Below, piece by piece: positions 36,078 through 45,733 of a stretch of 64,000 nt of DNA. The position numbers and the translations under genes were made by a program. Positions within the stretch are counted from its first letter, which is position 1, and each line of letters opens with the position of its first letter. Under the pieces are notes generated by a model. It made no database searches and had not been told where the DNA came from. It saw only the letters and a list, made by a program, of their open reading frames with translations. The DNA is taken from assembly GCA_019114225.1 (NCBI GenBank), contig DXFW01000020.1, forward strand, positions 142,171-206,170, given 5' to 3'. The stretch comes from Candidatus Allofournierella pullicola. GTDB taxonomy: Bacteria; Bacillota; Clostridia; Oscillospirales; Ruminococcaceae.

Positions 36078-37079
36078 TCAGGTGCGGTTCAGCAGGATAT
36101 CCTTGAGCCAGCCGTTGGCCTCCGATTTGGTGAAGAGCTTGTTGCCCACGCCCTCCACCACATACTGGGCCGCCGCGGCGTTGGCCGCCTGCATGGCGTC
36201 GGCGTCGCTGCCACCGGCATTTTTCGCGTTCTGCCAGGCGCTGCGCCACACCTGCTCCAGCAGTTCGCTCTGCTGCACCGACTTGGACTGCTGGGTGTTG
36301 GAAGCGCTGATGGTGCTCTGGCTTGCTTTTCTGGCGGCGGAGGCCATCTCGCTCTGAAGCTTGGCCATCTGCTCCAGATACTGGCTGCTGATCTCGAACT
36401 GGCGGTCGTAATTCACGGTTGCCGCATCCGCGATGGCGTTGGCCAGGTTCTGTTCCAGCTGCATTTCGTAGGCAAGGCGGGTGGCCTGCGCGTCGGAAAG
36501 CTGATTGTTATACGCCTGCTGGGCCTGGTTTTTGCCCGCGTTCAGCTGTGCCAGCAGGTCGCCCAGGCTCTGGCCCCGGGCCACGTCGATCTCGTTGCGG
36601 CTGTTGCCGTAGTTGTTGTACACGCCCGCCAGGGTGCTCTCGGCCGCGCCGCCGCCGATCCCCTGGGCCGCCAGCTGCTGGGGCAGGCTTTTCAGGGTCA
36701 TCATCTGGTTGATATACGCCTGCTGCAGCGCGTTGTCCGCGTTGAAGTTCACCCCCGCGGCACCGTGTTCATAGTCGCTCTGCAGCTGCCCCAGGGTGGA
36801 ATTGTAGTTGTTTTTCAGCGCTTCGATCTGACCGTTGTAGGCGGCGTTGAGGGCCGCCATGCTGCGCTCATAGGCTTGCTGGGCGGCGGCCCGCCGGGCC
36901 TGTTCCGCCGCGGCGGCAGCCGCCTGCTGCTGCGCATAAAGGTTTTGCAGCCAGGACAGGTCATAGGACGCGCCCGAGCCGGAACCGGAACCGCCCGTGG
37001 ACGCGGAGCCCTGGGTCTTGTTCTGGTTTTTCCAGCCGGTGCCGTTGACCGGGCCGCCCGTTCCTTCCACAAATGCCAT
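36078..37079 (-). CDS. Phage coiled-coil structural protein (possible internal/ejection protein)
   Basis: 333 residues, very rich in Ala, Gln and Asn. A Gly/Ser-rich N-terminus is followed by long helical stretches (about 50-260) predicted to form coiled coils. It is the last gene of the phage operon, after the lysis genes. Composition resembles podoviral internal or ejection proteins, but no family match can be claimed. GGAGG precedes the ATG. Confidence 0.55.
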   Translation of the reverse strand: MAFVEGTGGPVNGTGWKNQNKTQGSASTGGSGSGSGASYDLSWLQNLYAQQQAAAAAAEQARRAAAQQAYERSMAALNAAYNGQIEALKNNYNSTLGQLQSDYEHGAAGVNFNADNALQQAYINQMMTLKSLPQQLAAQGIGGGAAESTLAGVYNNYGNSRNEIDVARGQSLGDLLAQLNAGKNQAQQAYNNQLSDAQATRLAYEMQLEQNLANAIADAATVNYDRQFEISSQYLEQMAKLQSEMASAARKASQSTISASNTQQSKSVQQSELLEQVWRSAWQNAKNAGGSDADAMQAANAAAAQYVVEGVGNKLFTKSEANGWLKDILLNRT

Positions 37080-37099
37080 GTTTCACATCCTCCTTTTCT

Positions 37100-37561
37100 T
37101 CACCCTTCGCCCGCGGCGTCTTCCACTGTGTCCTTGGCATTGGCCAGAATGCGGATCAAAAACTCCGGCACCGGCGCGCCCATGGCGGCGGCATTCTCCA
37201 GAATGCTGCCCAGCTCGGTGAGGATATACCACACCAGCACCATCGGCAACAGCAGAACGGTGTATTCCACCGGCAGCCCCGGCACCTTGGCGGCCACCGT
37301 GCCCAGCACCGCGTCCGCCAGCGCCGCCACAATGACCACCACGATCATGCCCGCCTTGTGCCAAATGCCGCTGCGGGCCCTGGCGCTGGACCACCGGCCA
37401 GCCTGCATGGCCGCCGAAGAGCCGCTCAGCCAATCCACCGCCATGCACGCCACCCAGGCCAGCACCAGCCAGCCCAGCCAGCCGAACGCAGCGCCAAAGG
37501 CGCCGAACACGCCCACGATGGCCGCCTTGACCGCCAAGAAAATGTTGTCGCTGTTGTTCAT
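37100..37561 (-). CDS. Phage holin (toxin-secretion/lysis family)
   Basis: 153 residues with three to four hydrophobic segments (about 8-40, 68-90, 98-120) and a short charged C-terminus. The block AVDWLSGSSAAMQAGRWSS is typical of the clostridial holin family that follows a D-W-[L/I]-[S/T]-G motif. Holins open the membrane for endolysin. AAAGGAGG lies before the ATG at 37561. It is immediately downstream of the lysozyme. Confidence 0.85.
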   Translation of the reverse strand: MNNSDNIFLAVKAAIVGVFGAFGAAFGWLGWLVLAWVACMAVDWLSGSSAAMQAGRWSSARARSGIWHKAGMIVVVIVAALADAVLGTVAAKVPGLPVEYTVLLLPMVLVWYILTELGSILENAAAMGAPVPEFLIRILANAKDTVEDAAGEG

Positions 37562-37575
37562 GGATGTTCCTCCTT

Positions 37576-38646
37576 TCATCCTGCCAGCACGCCTGCCGCG
37601 GCGCTCAGTTTTCCGGCCAGGTCGGCCAGCTGCCCGCCCTGGGCTGTCTGGGCTTTTTCAATGCGCTCCAGCGCAGCCATCACTGCGGGAAGGTCCGCGA
37701 CGGGCGGTTTTGGCGTTTTGTCGTCCCCGCCCTCTTCCGGCGCGGCGCAGTCCTCGCAGCCCAAGCCCAGGGCCAGGGCCTTGTTGCTGACCGCTGCCCG
37801 GCCGGCGGCAGACATGGGGCCCACGATGAGATAGTCTCCCTCATCCTCCGTCGGAATGCACAGGCTCTCGGCCAGCGTGCGGATGGAGGCCCGGTCTCCG
37901 GTGGAAACAGGGCCTATCTTCAGTGTGTCGGATACAAACACAGGCAGTTCCTCCTCCTTTTCGCCGGGCTGAAAGTAGATCCAGTCCCGGTCCACATTGA
38001 CGCTGCCCACGCCGTAAACGGCCCCGTAGCCGATCCGCCCGAACTGCCAGCCGCAGAGTTTGCGGCCCAGGCTGCAGGTGTACTTTCCCCAGGCTGTGTC
38101 CACATTCTCGATGGCAGCACAGCTGTCAAAATCCGGGTCATTGGGGTCGGCGTAGTAGTAGGCCAGCCACAGCGGGCAGTCCAGTTCTTGCGTCACCAGC
38201 CGCCCTTTTGCCCAGCTGGCGGAACAATAAACACAGGGGGCATACCCCGCGGCCCGCAGCCGGGCGGCCGCCTCGTTGAGCAGCGCTGTGTTCTCACCAG
38301 GGGCCAGGGCCATGGTCTGCCCCGCTTCCAGTTCCTGATCCAGCGCCACCCAGCTGGTGACGCCCTTGTCCTTCAGGCTCTCCAGCAGCGCGTCGATATG
38401 CCGGTGCAGCAGCGAACGGGCCGTCGCCACGCTGCCCCCGTTTTTATTGTAGTAGTGATGGGTCAGAAAGATGTACGCTCCGGTGCGCAGGCCCGCCGCC
38501 CGGCAGTCGGCGGCAAACCGACCGAAGCACGGATCCGCGGTGCCGCCATAGGCCGCCCGCAGAATGACGGTGGAGATCCCGGCCGCCTGCGCAGCGGCCG
38601 GGGCAAAGGTGCTCTGGTGTTTTGAGATGTCCAGTGCTTTTTGCAT
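37576..38646 (-). CDS. Phage endolysin, GH25-like lysozyme
   Basis: About 356 residues. The N-terminal 195 residues form a glycoside hydrolase 25-like barrel, with the early catalytic Asp6 in LDISKHQ and the acidic pair in WVALDQELEAG. The C-terminal part (about 225-300) is a likely wall-binding region, followed by an acidic linker and a helical tail. It should cut peptidoglycan for lysis. The ATG at 38646 begins the conserved domain; spacing to AAGGAG is slightly long. Confidence 0.87.
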   Translation of the reverse strand: MQKALDISKHQSTFAPAAAQAAGISTVILRAAYGGTADPCFGRFAADCRAAGLRTGAYIFLTHHYYNKNGGSVATARSLLHRHIDALLESLKDKGVTSWVALDQELEAGQTMALAPGENTALLNEAAARLRAAGYAPCVYCSASWAKGRLVTQELDCPLWLAYYYADPNDPDFDSCAAIENVDTAWGKYTCSLGRKLCGWQFGRIGYGAVYGVGSVNVDRDWIYFQPGEKEEELPVFVSDTLKIGPVSTGDRASIRTLAESLCIPTEDEGDYLIVGPMSAAGRAAVSNKALALGLGCEDCAAPEEGGDDKTPKPPVADLPAVMAALERIEKAQTAQGGQLADLAGKLSAAAGVLAG

Positions 38647-38675
38647 GATGAGAGCACACTCCTTTCCATATGCCA

Positions 38676-39884
38676 TCATCCGTTGATGGCAAACAATATG
38701 ACAATGCCGCGCATGTTATTGTTTCCGTGAGGAACGCTCACCGAAACACTGTAGGTTTGGCCCTGCTCAAAACTGACCTGACCTTCCGGAATGCCAGAGG
38801 CCCCTCCGCCGGTGTTGTTTGCAAAGGGCAGCTTTGTCACAAACGCAGAAAAATCGCGCTCTACCGTGATGGTCGTTCCTTTGACACTTATGGGAGAGTC
38901 CTCGGTCACATTGTTTGTTTGGATGGGCGCATTTGAATTGTCATAGAGCCGCAGCCACAGGCACGCCAAACTGTTTTCCTTGCAGCTGGGCAGCAGGCTG
39001 CCGGTCACCTTTGCGATGGTCACGCCCGTACGGATGTTTTCGGGGATGAGCCGTTCCTTGTCCCCGGCGGTCAGCCCATCCCCGCCCTCAAAATTTATCG
39101 TCTCGCCGTCGAGGACGAAGGTCAGCCACCTGCCGTTCCAGGGGCTGCCTGCCATGACCGGGGCCGCCTCCTCGGTGCCCATCCAGGCCGTCGCGGGCAC
39201 GCCGTTCACGGTGAAGGTGTCGCCCTTCTCAACGTCCGCGGTCATCCGCACGCGGCCGTTGGAGCCCGTGCCTGCAAAGTCGTGCACCGAACCGCTTTTG
39301 GTGTGGGTGTAGACCTTCACCCCGTCGTCGGCGGCAAGCGCCGTGTCCGCGGTGAGCGCCCGGTCCACCGCGCCCGCCTCGCCTTTTGCGGCATACACCG
39401 CTTTTTCCATGTGGCCTGCGCCCGACACCGCCTCCCGGATGGCAGCGAACACATCCCGCTTTTCGCCGGCGGGGTCGTAGATCGCCCGGGCCATGTCGCC
39501 TGCGCCGATCTCCACCACCCGCTGGCCGATGGCCGCCTCCGTCTCTTCCTTTGTATAAGCCCCGGTCTGCGCCGCGGTAACGGCGTGGGGGTTGTCGGTG
39601 CGCTTGTGGTGCGCCTCGCTTTTTTGCAGCGCGGCCTCAAGCACCCCCTGCACCGTGGCCGGGGTACCCTCCGGCAGGCTGCCGGGCACGCTGGCCCCAA
39701 GGGCCGAGGCCGCATTTTCCGCCTCCAGCTGTTCCGCCAGCCGGTTGAAGGCCGGCACGATCACCTCCCGGGGCAGCTCATCCAGAATGCGCTGCATTTC
39801 GGCGGTGTCCACACCGGGGGTGTCGGGGCGGCCCAGGTTGCCCTTGCCCCGCATATCGCCGTCGGTGATACGCTCAAATGCCAT
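38676..39884 (-). CDS. Phage tail fibre/receptor-binding protein
   Basis: 402 residues. It contains the fibre repeat motif HHKRTDNPHAVTAAQTGAYT (about 92-111), common in tail fibres of Firmicutes phages, followed by helical and beta-rich segments and a C-terminal beta domain. It probably binds the host surface. AAAGGAG precedes the ATG. Confidence 0.78.
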   Translation of the reverse strand: MAFERITDGDMRGKGNLGRPDTPGVDTAEMQRILDELPREVIVPAFNRLAEQLEAENAASALGASVPGSLPEGTPATVQGVLEAALQKSEAHHKRTDNPHAVTAAQTGAYTKEETEAAIGQRVVEIGAGDMARAIYDPAGEKRDVFAAIREAVSGAGHMEKAVYAAKGEAGAVDRALTADTALAADDGVKVYTHTKSGSVHDFAGTGSNGRVRMTADVEKGDTFTVNGVPATAWMGTEEAAPVMAGSPWNGRWLTFVLDGETINFEGGDGLTAGDKERLIPENIRTGVTIAKVTGSLLPSCKENSLACLWLRLYDNSNAPIQTNNVTEDSPISVKGTTITVERDFSAFVTKLPFANNTGGGASGIPEGQVSFEQGQTYSVSVSVPHGNNNMRGIVILFAING

Positions 39885-39899
39885 TTTCCCTCTCCTTTC

Positions 39900-41768
39900 C
39901 TATCCCTTGTAGTTGCCGCTTTCAGAAAACTCCAGCGCCCATGCCATCAGACCGAAGGGCTCGTTGAGCTCGGTGTTCTCAAAGCGGAAGCGTGCCTTGT
40001 CCACCCGCTTGATCCGCAGCTTGCCGTGAAGGGTCTTGGTCGTGCTGTCGTTGGAATAGGTGAACTTGGAGTAGCACCAGCGCCGGTAGCTGAGATACCG
40101 TGCTCTGCGCTCCTCCCTGCACACCAGCCGCCAGCTGCCCCGTTTCTGGGCCCACACCGACACGCTGGTGGCTGCCGCCGGCGTGAGCTGCACCGCAAAG
40201 CGGCAAAAGCTCTTGTTTTTATAGAACAGTTTGCCGCCCAGGTCCGGCGTTTCCCACACGGCGCGGATGGCCGCGCCGTCGTCGTTGTAGCTTTCGGGCA
40301 AAGTGGGGTCGGAATAAAAGCGGAACACCCCGCCCTTTCCGTCACCGAAAAACAGCTCGTCGCCGTCGGACCATATGCTCACCGCGGGCAGGTCGGTTCG
40401 GTAAAAGCAGGCGTACTGGCGGGTGCTGTAGGGCTCGCCGCTGCGCAGCCCCAGATCCTGCATGCCGTCCAGAATGTAGGCCTTGCCCCCCAGACACAGC
40501 CAGTAAAGGTCCCGGTGCACCGCCGCAGTGGCGGCTGCCAGCCCGGTTTCCCGGGTGAGCGCCCCGTTGAGGTAGTAGCTTCGGTTCTGGCTGTACCTCT
40601 CGCCGCTGATATCGCTGGGGGTGATGGCATAGATCCCCAGCGCGGTGAGAAACACCGGTTCGGAGGCCAGATAGGCAAAGCTGCCCTTGGCCGCCGCGCC
40701 GGGCCCCTGCAGGGTGTTCACGATGGGAAAGGCGGGCTCGTCGTCCACCAGATCGCCCCGGCGCAGAATGACGTTGCGTTCGGTCTCGCCCGCGTCCTTG
40801 TGGGCGGCCAGGTAGTTGTCGATGACGGAATAGCCCATCACCGCGCCCGCCCCGCTGCCCAGCACCGAGTAGCCGGTGTCCGGCCAGTAGGCGGCGTCGT
40901 TCTGGCCGCTGAACCAGTCGTAGTTGGGCAGGTCCGGGTTGCCGGAGAGAAACAGCCGGTCCGCCGCGCCGCCCACGCCGAACAGCGCGCCCACGTCGCA
41001 TTTGTTGACGCGGTCGGCATAGCCCGTCACCGTACGGGCGGCGGTGATCTCCACGTTGTCCTCGCCGGTGACGGGGCTTTTGCCGGGAGCTGTTTCAAAA
41101 GTAATCTGCCCCGCCTCCCGGTCCACCGTGAAATCCTCGCCCTCGGTCATTTCCTGCCACTCGCCGGTCTTTTCCAGCAGGCGCACGGTCACCGGGGTTT
41201 CGTCCAGGCCGGAAAAGCTCAAGGCGTAGACGGTGTCCGCCTCGGTGCCCGCAAAACGCTCGGTGAACCGGGGCTGCAGAAGGTTCAGCGGCTCATACTG
41301 CACGCCGCCGCCCGCCGGGGGCCGCGCGATGGTGAACAGCGGCACCTTGGCCAGATTGGCGGCGGGCTGCACCGTTTCGCCGTCGTAGACCAAAAGCTCC
41401 TTGCCGTCCGCAATGAACAGCCGCCCGTTCAAAAGCCAGCTGCGGCTGGCGGCGTCCGCCATGCCCTCGTACACCTTCCGGGGCTCGGCTTTCCAGTCGC
41501 GGCTGGTGCAAAAGAGCGACCCGCCCGCATGCACCAGCGCCTCATTTTTGAAAAAGTGGCAGCCATGCACCGCACCGGAAAGGGTGGCAATGCGCTGGTA
41601 GCCCATGCACTTGCGCACCTTGCCGGGCACGTCCCGGATCATGTTGTCGCCGCAGGGGCTCTGCTCCTTGGCCACGTTGCCGGGGTCGTTGGTCATATCC
41701 ACGCCCAGCAGCCGGTCCACGCACAAAACGCTGCGGGACGGCTGGGCGGGCACTGCAAACCGGGCCAT
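39900..41768 (-). CDS. Phage tail/DNA-stabilisation-like beta-propeller protein
   Basis: 622 residues, beta-rich, with repeated short blade-like segments (for example RLFIADGKELLVYDGETV; DELFFGDGKGGVFRFYSD). Size, position after the adaptor and fold type recall P22 gp10-like packaged-DNA stabilisation or tail-hub proteins. This is inference. The ATG at 41768 overlaps the end of the adaptor gene region; an open frame upstream to 41963 is a shadow. Confidence 0.65.
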   Translation of the reverse strand: MARFAVPAQPSRSVLCVDRLLGVDMTNDPGNVAKEQSPCGDNMIRDVPGKVRKCMGYQRIATLSGAVHGCHFFKNEALVHAGGSLFCTSRDWKAEPRKVYEGMADAASRSWLLNGRLFIADGKELLVYDGETVQPAANLAKVPLFTIARPPAGGGVQYEPLNLLQPRFTERFAGTEADTVYALSFSGLDETPVTVRLLEKTGEWQEMTEGEDFTVDREAGQITFETAPGKSPVTGEDNVEITAARTVTGYADRVNKCDVGALFGVGGAADRLFLSGNPDLPNYDWFSGQNDAAYWPDTGYSVLGSGAGAVMGYSVIDNYLAAHKDAGETERNVILRRGDLVDDEPAFPIVNTLQGPGAAAKGSFAYLASEPVFLTALGIYAITPSDISGERYSQNRSYYLNGALTRETGLAAATAAVHRDLYWLCLGGKAYILDGMQDLGLRSGEPYSTRQYACFYRTDLPAVSIWSDGDELFFGDGKGGVFRFYSDPTLPESYNDDGAAIRAVWETPDLGGKLFYKNKSFCRFAVQLTPAAATSVSVWAQKRGSWRLVCREERRARYLSYRRWCYSKFTYSNDSTTKTLHGKLRIKRVDKARFRFENTELNEPFGLMAWALEFSESGNYKG

Positions 41769-41769
41769 C

Positions 41770-42378
41770 TCACCACCACCCCGTGGCGCAGGTGAATTCG
41801 CCCCCCACCTCGCCGGAATCCGCCCGCTGAAGCAGGCTGAAGGCCACCTCGAATTCGTTGCGGTACATGGTGGCCAGGGTGATGTCGTCGTCCTTGTAGA
41901 GCTGGCTGGCCATGTAAAGCGGCAGCAGCACCGCCACCTCCGGGTCCAGAGGCAGCTCCTCATCGTCGGGCGTCGCGTGGGTCACCGGCTGGGGCCAGGC
42001 ATTGTAATAGAGCGCCAGCGGCCCGCCCGGCTGGCCGGTCAGGACCAGATACCGCCCCGCCACCAGCTTTGCACCCCGCACCGGCACCGGCGCGCCCGTC
42101 TCATCGAAGGCATAGAGTTCCAGCTGTTCGACCCGGTAAAGGTCGGGCACGGCCACCGCCAGGTCCACCGTGCGTGTCTCCCCCTCGGCCCCCGCCTCGA
42201 ACTCATGGCAGCGGCGCAGGTATTTGCCCGCCGTGCACAAAAGCTGCAGCCCCTCGTTGGCCGCCTGAGGCATGGCGTTGATGTATTCGCTGACGCTGTC
42301 GTCCGCTTCATTGACGGTCAGGCCCTCGGCGCTGAACATCTTCTGCAGCGTCGCCAGCTTCACTTCCTTCCAGGTCAC
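41770..42378 (-). CDS. Phage head-tail adaptor-like protein
   Basis: About 202 residues, mainly helical with a beta insert (about 75-125). Position after the portal and size fit a podoviral head-completion adaptor (P22 gp4 or T7 gp11-like). The GTG start at 42378 has AAGGAGG upstream and shares bases with the portal stop (GTGA). Confidence 0.7.
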   Translation of the reverse strand: MTWKEVKLATLQKMFSAEGLTVNEADDSVSEYINAMPQAANEGLQLLCTAGKYLRRCHEFEAGAEGETRTVDLAVAVPDLYRVEQLELYAFDETGAPVPVRGAKLVAGRYLVLTGQPGGPLALYYNAWPQPVTHATPDDEELPLDPEVAVLLPLYMASQLYKDDDITLATMYRNEFEVAFSLLQRADSGEVGGEFTCATGWW

Positions 42379-44261
42379 AGCGTTCCTCCTTCCCGGGGCA
42401 TGTCCCCCGCCTGCCCCGTCTGCCCGTTCTCCATCTGCTGGCCCACACTGGCCTTCATGGCCTCGGCGTGGGGGTAGCCGGTCTCGGCCAGCAGGGTCCA
42501 CAGGCGGTAGAGGCTGGCCGTCTCGCCCAGCGGCCCAAAGGCCCCCGCCTGATACTTCTGGTCGATCATGCTCCAGAGCGTCTCCCGGTTTGAGGCCAGG
42601 TTGGAGGCCGGGTCCACGTCAAAAAGAAACTCGTCGTTCCAGTAGAGCTGGCCCGCCGCGTCCCGTTTCAAAAACTCATAGCGGTCGAAATGGGCGTATT
42701 CCACCGTGCCGTCCGGCCCGCGCAGGGTCATGGGATAGGGCTCGTCGGAATAGGCCAGCATGAACTGGAACATCAGCCGGTAGAGCCGGGCATACGCCTG
42801 GTTCTTCATCTCCCGCTTGGACTGCAGCCGCCCCGCCGACTGATTGGCCGAAAACTGCTTTGCCACGCCGCTGGTGGCAGAGGAGTCATATTTGCCCTGA
42901 AACGCGTCGGTAATGCCCAGGGTGCTTTTGGCCCAGCTGTAGTTCACCTCCAGCATTTGCTGGTCGCGGCTGGTGTCCGGCTGGATATTCAGCACGCTGA
43001 TGAGGGCCTTGTCCGCCGGGTTTTTCAGGCGGATGATCTTCAGCTCCCGGTCGGTGGTCTCTATGTTCACCCCCTGGGGCAGGGTCACATAACTGCCGCC
43101 CTTGAGCAGCTTTTCCTGGATTTTGGTGCCGTATTTGTTGATGGCCACCTGCTGGTCCTCCACCGCGTCCACATCGCTGGCGCCCAGCAGCTGGCCGAAC
43201 AGGCGCACGTTGCGCCGCAGCACCAGCGGATAGCTCTTGGGGCTGTAGGCGGGCACCACCGTGGGCCGCACCTCGCCCGGCATAAGGATGACCTCGCCGG
43301 TGGCCTCATCCCGCTGGAGGGTGCCGTCCGGGTTCATCACCGGCTGGGGCGGCCCCTCGCTCACCGCCGCCAGCACCTCGCCGCCGGGCAGGGTGACGTC
43401 CCGGGGCAGGGCCTGCTGGCGCACCGGTTCGCTGCGCACGCTTCTGGCGCCGCACACCGGGCAGCGGGCGGGCCTGCCGCCCTTCGGCGGTTCCACCGGG
43501 GTGCCGCACCCGGCGCACACCCACAGGCGGCGTGCCTGATAATCCTCCATATCCTCCAGGGTCACGTCCCCCACCCAGCTGAAAAGGCCCACGCCTCCCG
43601 ACGCATTGCGGTAATAGGCGATGTTCTGGGTCACCAGGCCCTCCACGGTGTCGGCGTCCGCCGACGTGCGGGCGGCAACGTCGCTCTCCCCTTCCTCGGG
43701 CAGGCGCACGCCGTAGCGCTGTTCCAGCGCACGGCGGCTCTGGCTCACCAGCACAAAGAGGTAGTCCATCTTTTCCAGCTCATACACCCCCGGCTGGGGA
43801 ATGACCTGCTTGGGATGGCGAAGCTCCACCGAGAGGTCCCCCATCTGGCAGTGGAAGCCGCCCTCCGGGTCCCACTCCACATGCCAGAAGCCGCCTCCCT
43901 GAATGGGCACCGTGCGCTCCTGTTCGTCGTTCATTTCCTTGAAATTCCGCTGCCTCAACTGCGCCAGCAGCATGGCCTCGATCTTCTTTGCCAGCTGCCG
44001 GTCCTCCGGGTGCACCGCTGTCACCCGGGGCTGAGGGATACTGGCGTCCACCTGGCTCTCGATGAGCTCGTAGATGATGTTGCGCACGTTGCCCGCCGCC
44101 TTGGCCGCGCCGCCTCCCGCCGCCGGGATCTGGCGGGTGCCTTTGTAGCAGTCCTCCCGCCGATCCATCCGCTCCCGCTTTTCGGCGTACTGGCGGCGCG
44201 CTTCGTCCAGCCGGGCCTGCCAGAAGGCCCGCCGGGCCCGTTCTTGTCCTTTCTCCTTCAT
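42375..44261 (-). CDS. Phage portal protein with zinc-ribbon insertion
   Basis: 628 residues, long like portals of short-tailed phages. Landmarks are NVRNIIYELIESQVDASIPQ near the N-terminus, the GGGFWHVEWDP strand and a C-terminal barrel region. An unusual insertion holds two CxxC pairs, Cys249/Cys252 and Cys267/Cys270, which look like a zinc ribbon. The portal forms the dodecameric DNA channel of the capsid. It lies downstream of the capsid gene, not upstream as is usual. Confidence 0.83.
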   Translation of the reverse strand: MKEKGQERARRAFWQARLDEARRQYAEKRERMDRREDCYKGTRQIPAAGGGAAKAAGNVRNIIYELIESQVDASIPQPRVTAVHPEDRQLAKKIEAMLLAQLRQRNFKEMNDEQERTVPIQGGGFWHVEWDPEGGFHCQMGDLSVELRHPKQVIPQPGVYELEKMDYLFVLVSQSRRALEQRYGVRLPEEGESDVAARTSADADTVEGLVTQNIAYYRNASGGVGLFSWVGDVTLEDMEDYQARRLWVCAGCGTPVEPPKGGRPARCPVCGARSVRSEPVRQQALPRDVTLPGGEVLAAVSEGPPQPVMNPDGTLQRDEATGEVILMPGEVRPTVVPAYSPKSYPLVLRRNVRLFGQLLGASDVDAVEDQQVAINKYGTKIQEKLLKGGSYVTLPQGVNIETTDRELKIIRLKNPADKALISVLNIQPDTSRDQQMLEVNYSWAKSTLGITDAFQGKYDSSATSGVAKQFSANQSAGRLQSKREMKNQAYARLYRLMFQFMLAYSDEPYPMTLRGPDGTVEYAHFDRYEFLKRDAAGQLYWNDEFLFDVDPASNLASNRETLWSMIDQKYQAGAFGPLGETASLYRLWTLLAETGYPHAEAMKASVGQQMENGQTGQAGDMPREGGTL

Positions 44262-44325
44262 CGTTCACCTCCGTGCAAGCGGCGGGGCGCGTTTTGCGCC
44301 CCGCCGCACCGTTGGACGGCCCGCG

Positions 44326-45327
44326 TTACGCGGTGAGCTCGGTGCCCTCCACGCCCTCGCCGCAAACGGCAATGCAGCGCCAGTTGTTGAAGCCCGCGCC
44401 GAAACGGGCGCGGCCCTTGATGACGTTGGCGTCGGTGTTGGGGTCGATGTCACTGCGCACGCTCAGGGGCACGCGGTCCAGCCAGGGCAGGCACTCGTAG
44501 TTGTCCTTGAACTGGCTGTCCATCATCAGGAAATAAGGCTTGCCGCCCAGGGTGGAAGGCAGGTAGGGCCAGACGATGACGTTCCACAGCCCGCACTGGA
44601 AGTTGAGGGCGTTGTTGGCGCTGTTCGGGTCCAGATCGCTGCCCACCGCGGCCAGCACCGCGCGCTTGAGGCTGCCCACGTTGGGGATGATGATGGTGTC
44701 CGGGGCGACGTTCAGCAGGTTGCCGTCGTCGTCGGTGAACATCTGCATTTTCTCCTGCACAGCGTCCAGCGTCTCGGTGGAAAAAGCGCCCTTGAACCGG
44801 TTGGACTGGGTCAGGCTTTTTTTGGTGACGCTGGGGTGGGCGGTGCTGAACAGGGACACACCGTCCGCGCCGGCGGTGGAGTAGCTCTTGCCGCCAAACT
44901 TCACCGAAGTGGCAAGGCCCCCGGCGATGAGGCTGGCGGCAAACTTTTCGCGGGTGCGGTTGTAGCTGGTGGTGAAGATGTTGGCGCGGCTGCGCACCTT
45001 GCCGATCTTGGCGTCCTCCACCATCTCCTGGGTGATCTCAAAACTGGACTTCCAGGTGGTGGGTTCGATCACCTTGGAATAGCCTTCCCGCATGCTGATC
45101 TTGGGGTAGGCGCCGTTCTCACCCACGTCCGCAAAGTCGCCCAGGCTGGTCTCGCTGGTGTACTTTTCGGCGTAGTTTTTGGTGGTGTCCATGCTGAACA
45201 CCTTGTCCACGGCGCTGAACTGCTGGAAGGCTTCCACGCCGCTTTCGATCATGGCTTTGATGGGGGCCTGGCTCTTGCCGAACACCGAGTCGGCAACGCC
45301 GGACCCCTGGCTGAAGATAATGCTCAT
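44326..45327 (-). CDS. Major capsid protein (HK97 fold)
   Basis: 333 residues with a short N-terminal arm, an E-loop-like region (about 45-80) and P- and A-domain features of HK97-type coat proteins (TTSYNRTREKFAASLIAGG; APDTIIIPNVGSLKRAV; FGAGFNNWRCIAV). It sits directly after scaffold and a small head protein. No protease gene is present, so scaffold-assisted assembly without cleavage is likely. Confidence 0.85.
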   Translation of the reverse strand: MSIIFSQGSGVADSVFGKSQAPIKAMIESGVEAFQQFSAVDKVFSMDTTKNYAEKYTSETSLGDFADVGENGAYPKISMREGYSKVIEPTTWKSSFEITQEMVEDAKIGKVRSRANIFTTSYNRTREKFAASLIAGGLATSVKFGGKSYSTAGADGVSLFSTAHPSVTKKSLTQSNRFKGAFSTETLDAVQEKMQMFTDDDGNLLNVAPDTIIIPNVGSLKRAVLAAVGSDLDPNSANNALNFQCGLWNVIVWPYLPSTLGGKPYFLMMDSQFKDNYECLPWLDRVPLSVRSDIDPNTDANVIKGRARFGAGFNNWRCIAVCGEGVEGTELTA

Positions 45328-45345
45328 ACTCTCCCTCTCCTTTCC

Positions 45346-45729
45346 TTACACAGAGGCTGCCGCAGGCTCAAAGTACCCCCGCACCAGGGTGCCGCCGTCG
45401 GCCCAGGTCACGGTGAAGGGGCCGTCCGCGGTGGTGGTCAGGCCGTCGGCCCCATCGTTCAACTGCAGCGTGGTGCCCATCTTCTCGGCGGCCACAGCGC
45501 CGGACGCCTCCGCCTCAAAGATGGTGGTGGGCAGCGCGCGGATGACGGGGTAATTGCCATCCTCCCGTTTGGGGCCGGCCACAATGCAGAAGGGCTTGTC
45601 CGCCGCGCCGCACTTGGCAAGCATGCCGGAGGCCACCTTGGCCGCGCTGCCCGGGGTCAGTTCCTCCGCGCCGGGCAGATACTCAAAGGGCTCCACGTCA
45701 CCGATGGCCCGTTTGTAGATACGAAACAT
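45346..45729 (-). CDS. Small phage head protein
   Basis: 127 residues beginning MFRIYKRAIGDVEPFEYLP, with a beta-rich C-terminus (GPFTVTWADGGTLVRGYFEP). It lies between scaffold and capsid, where capsid decoration or accessory proteins are often found. Family not recognised. The ATG at 45729 begins 5 bp before the scaffold stop end. Confidence 0.6.
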   Translation of the reverse strand: MFRIYKRAIGDVEPFEYLPGAEELTPGSAAKVASGMLAKCGAADKPFCIVAGPKREDGNYPVIRALPTTIFEAEASGAVAAEKMGTTLQLNDGADGLTTTADGPFTVTWADGGTLVRGYFEPAAASV

Positions 45730-45733
45730 ACTT

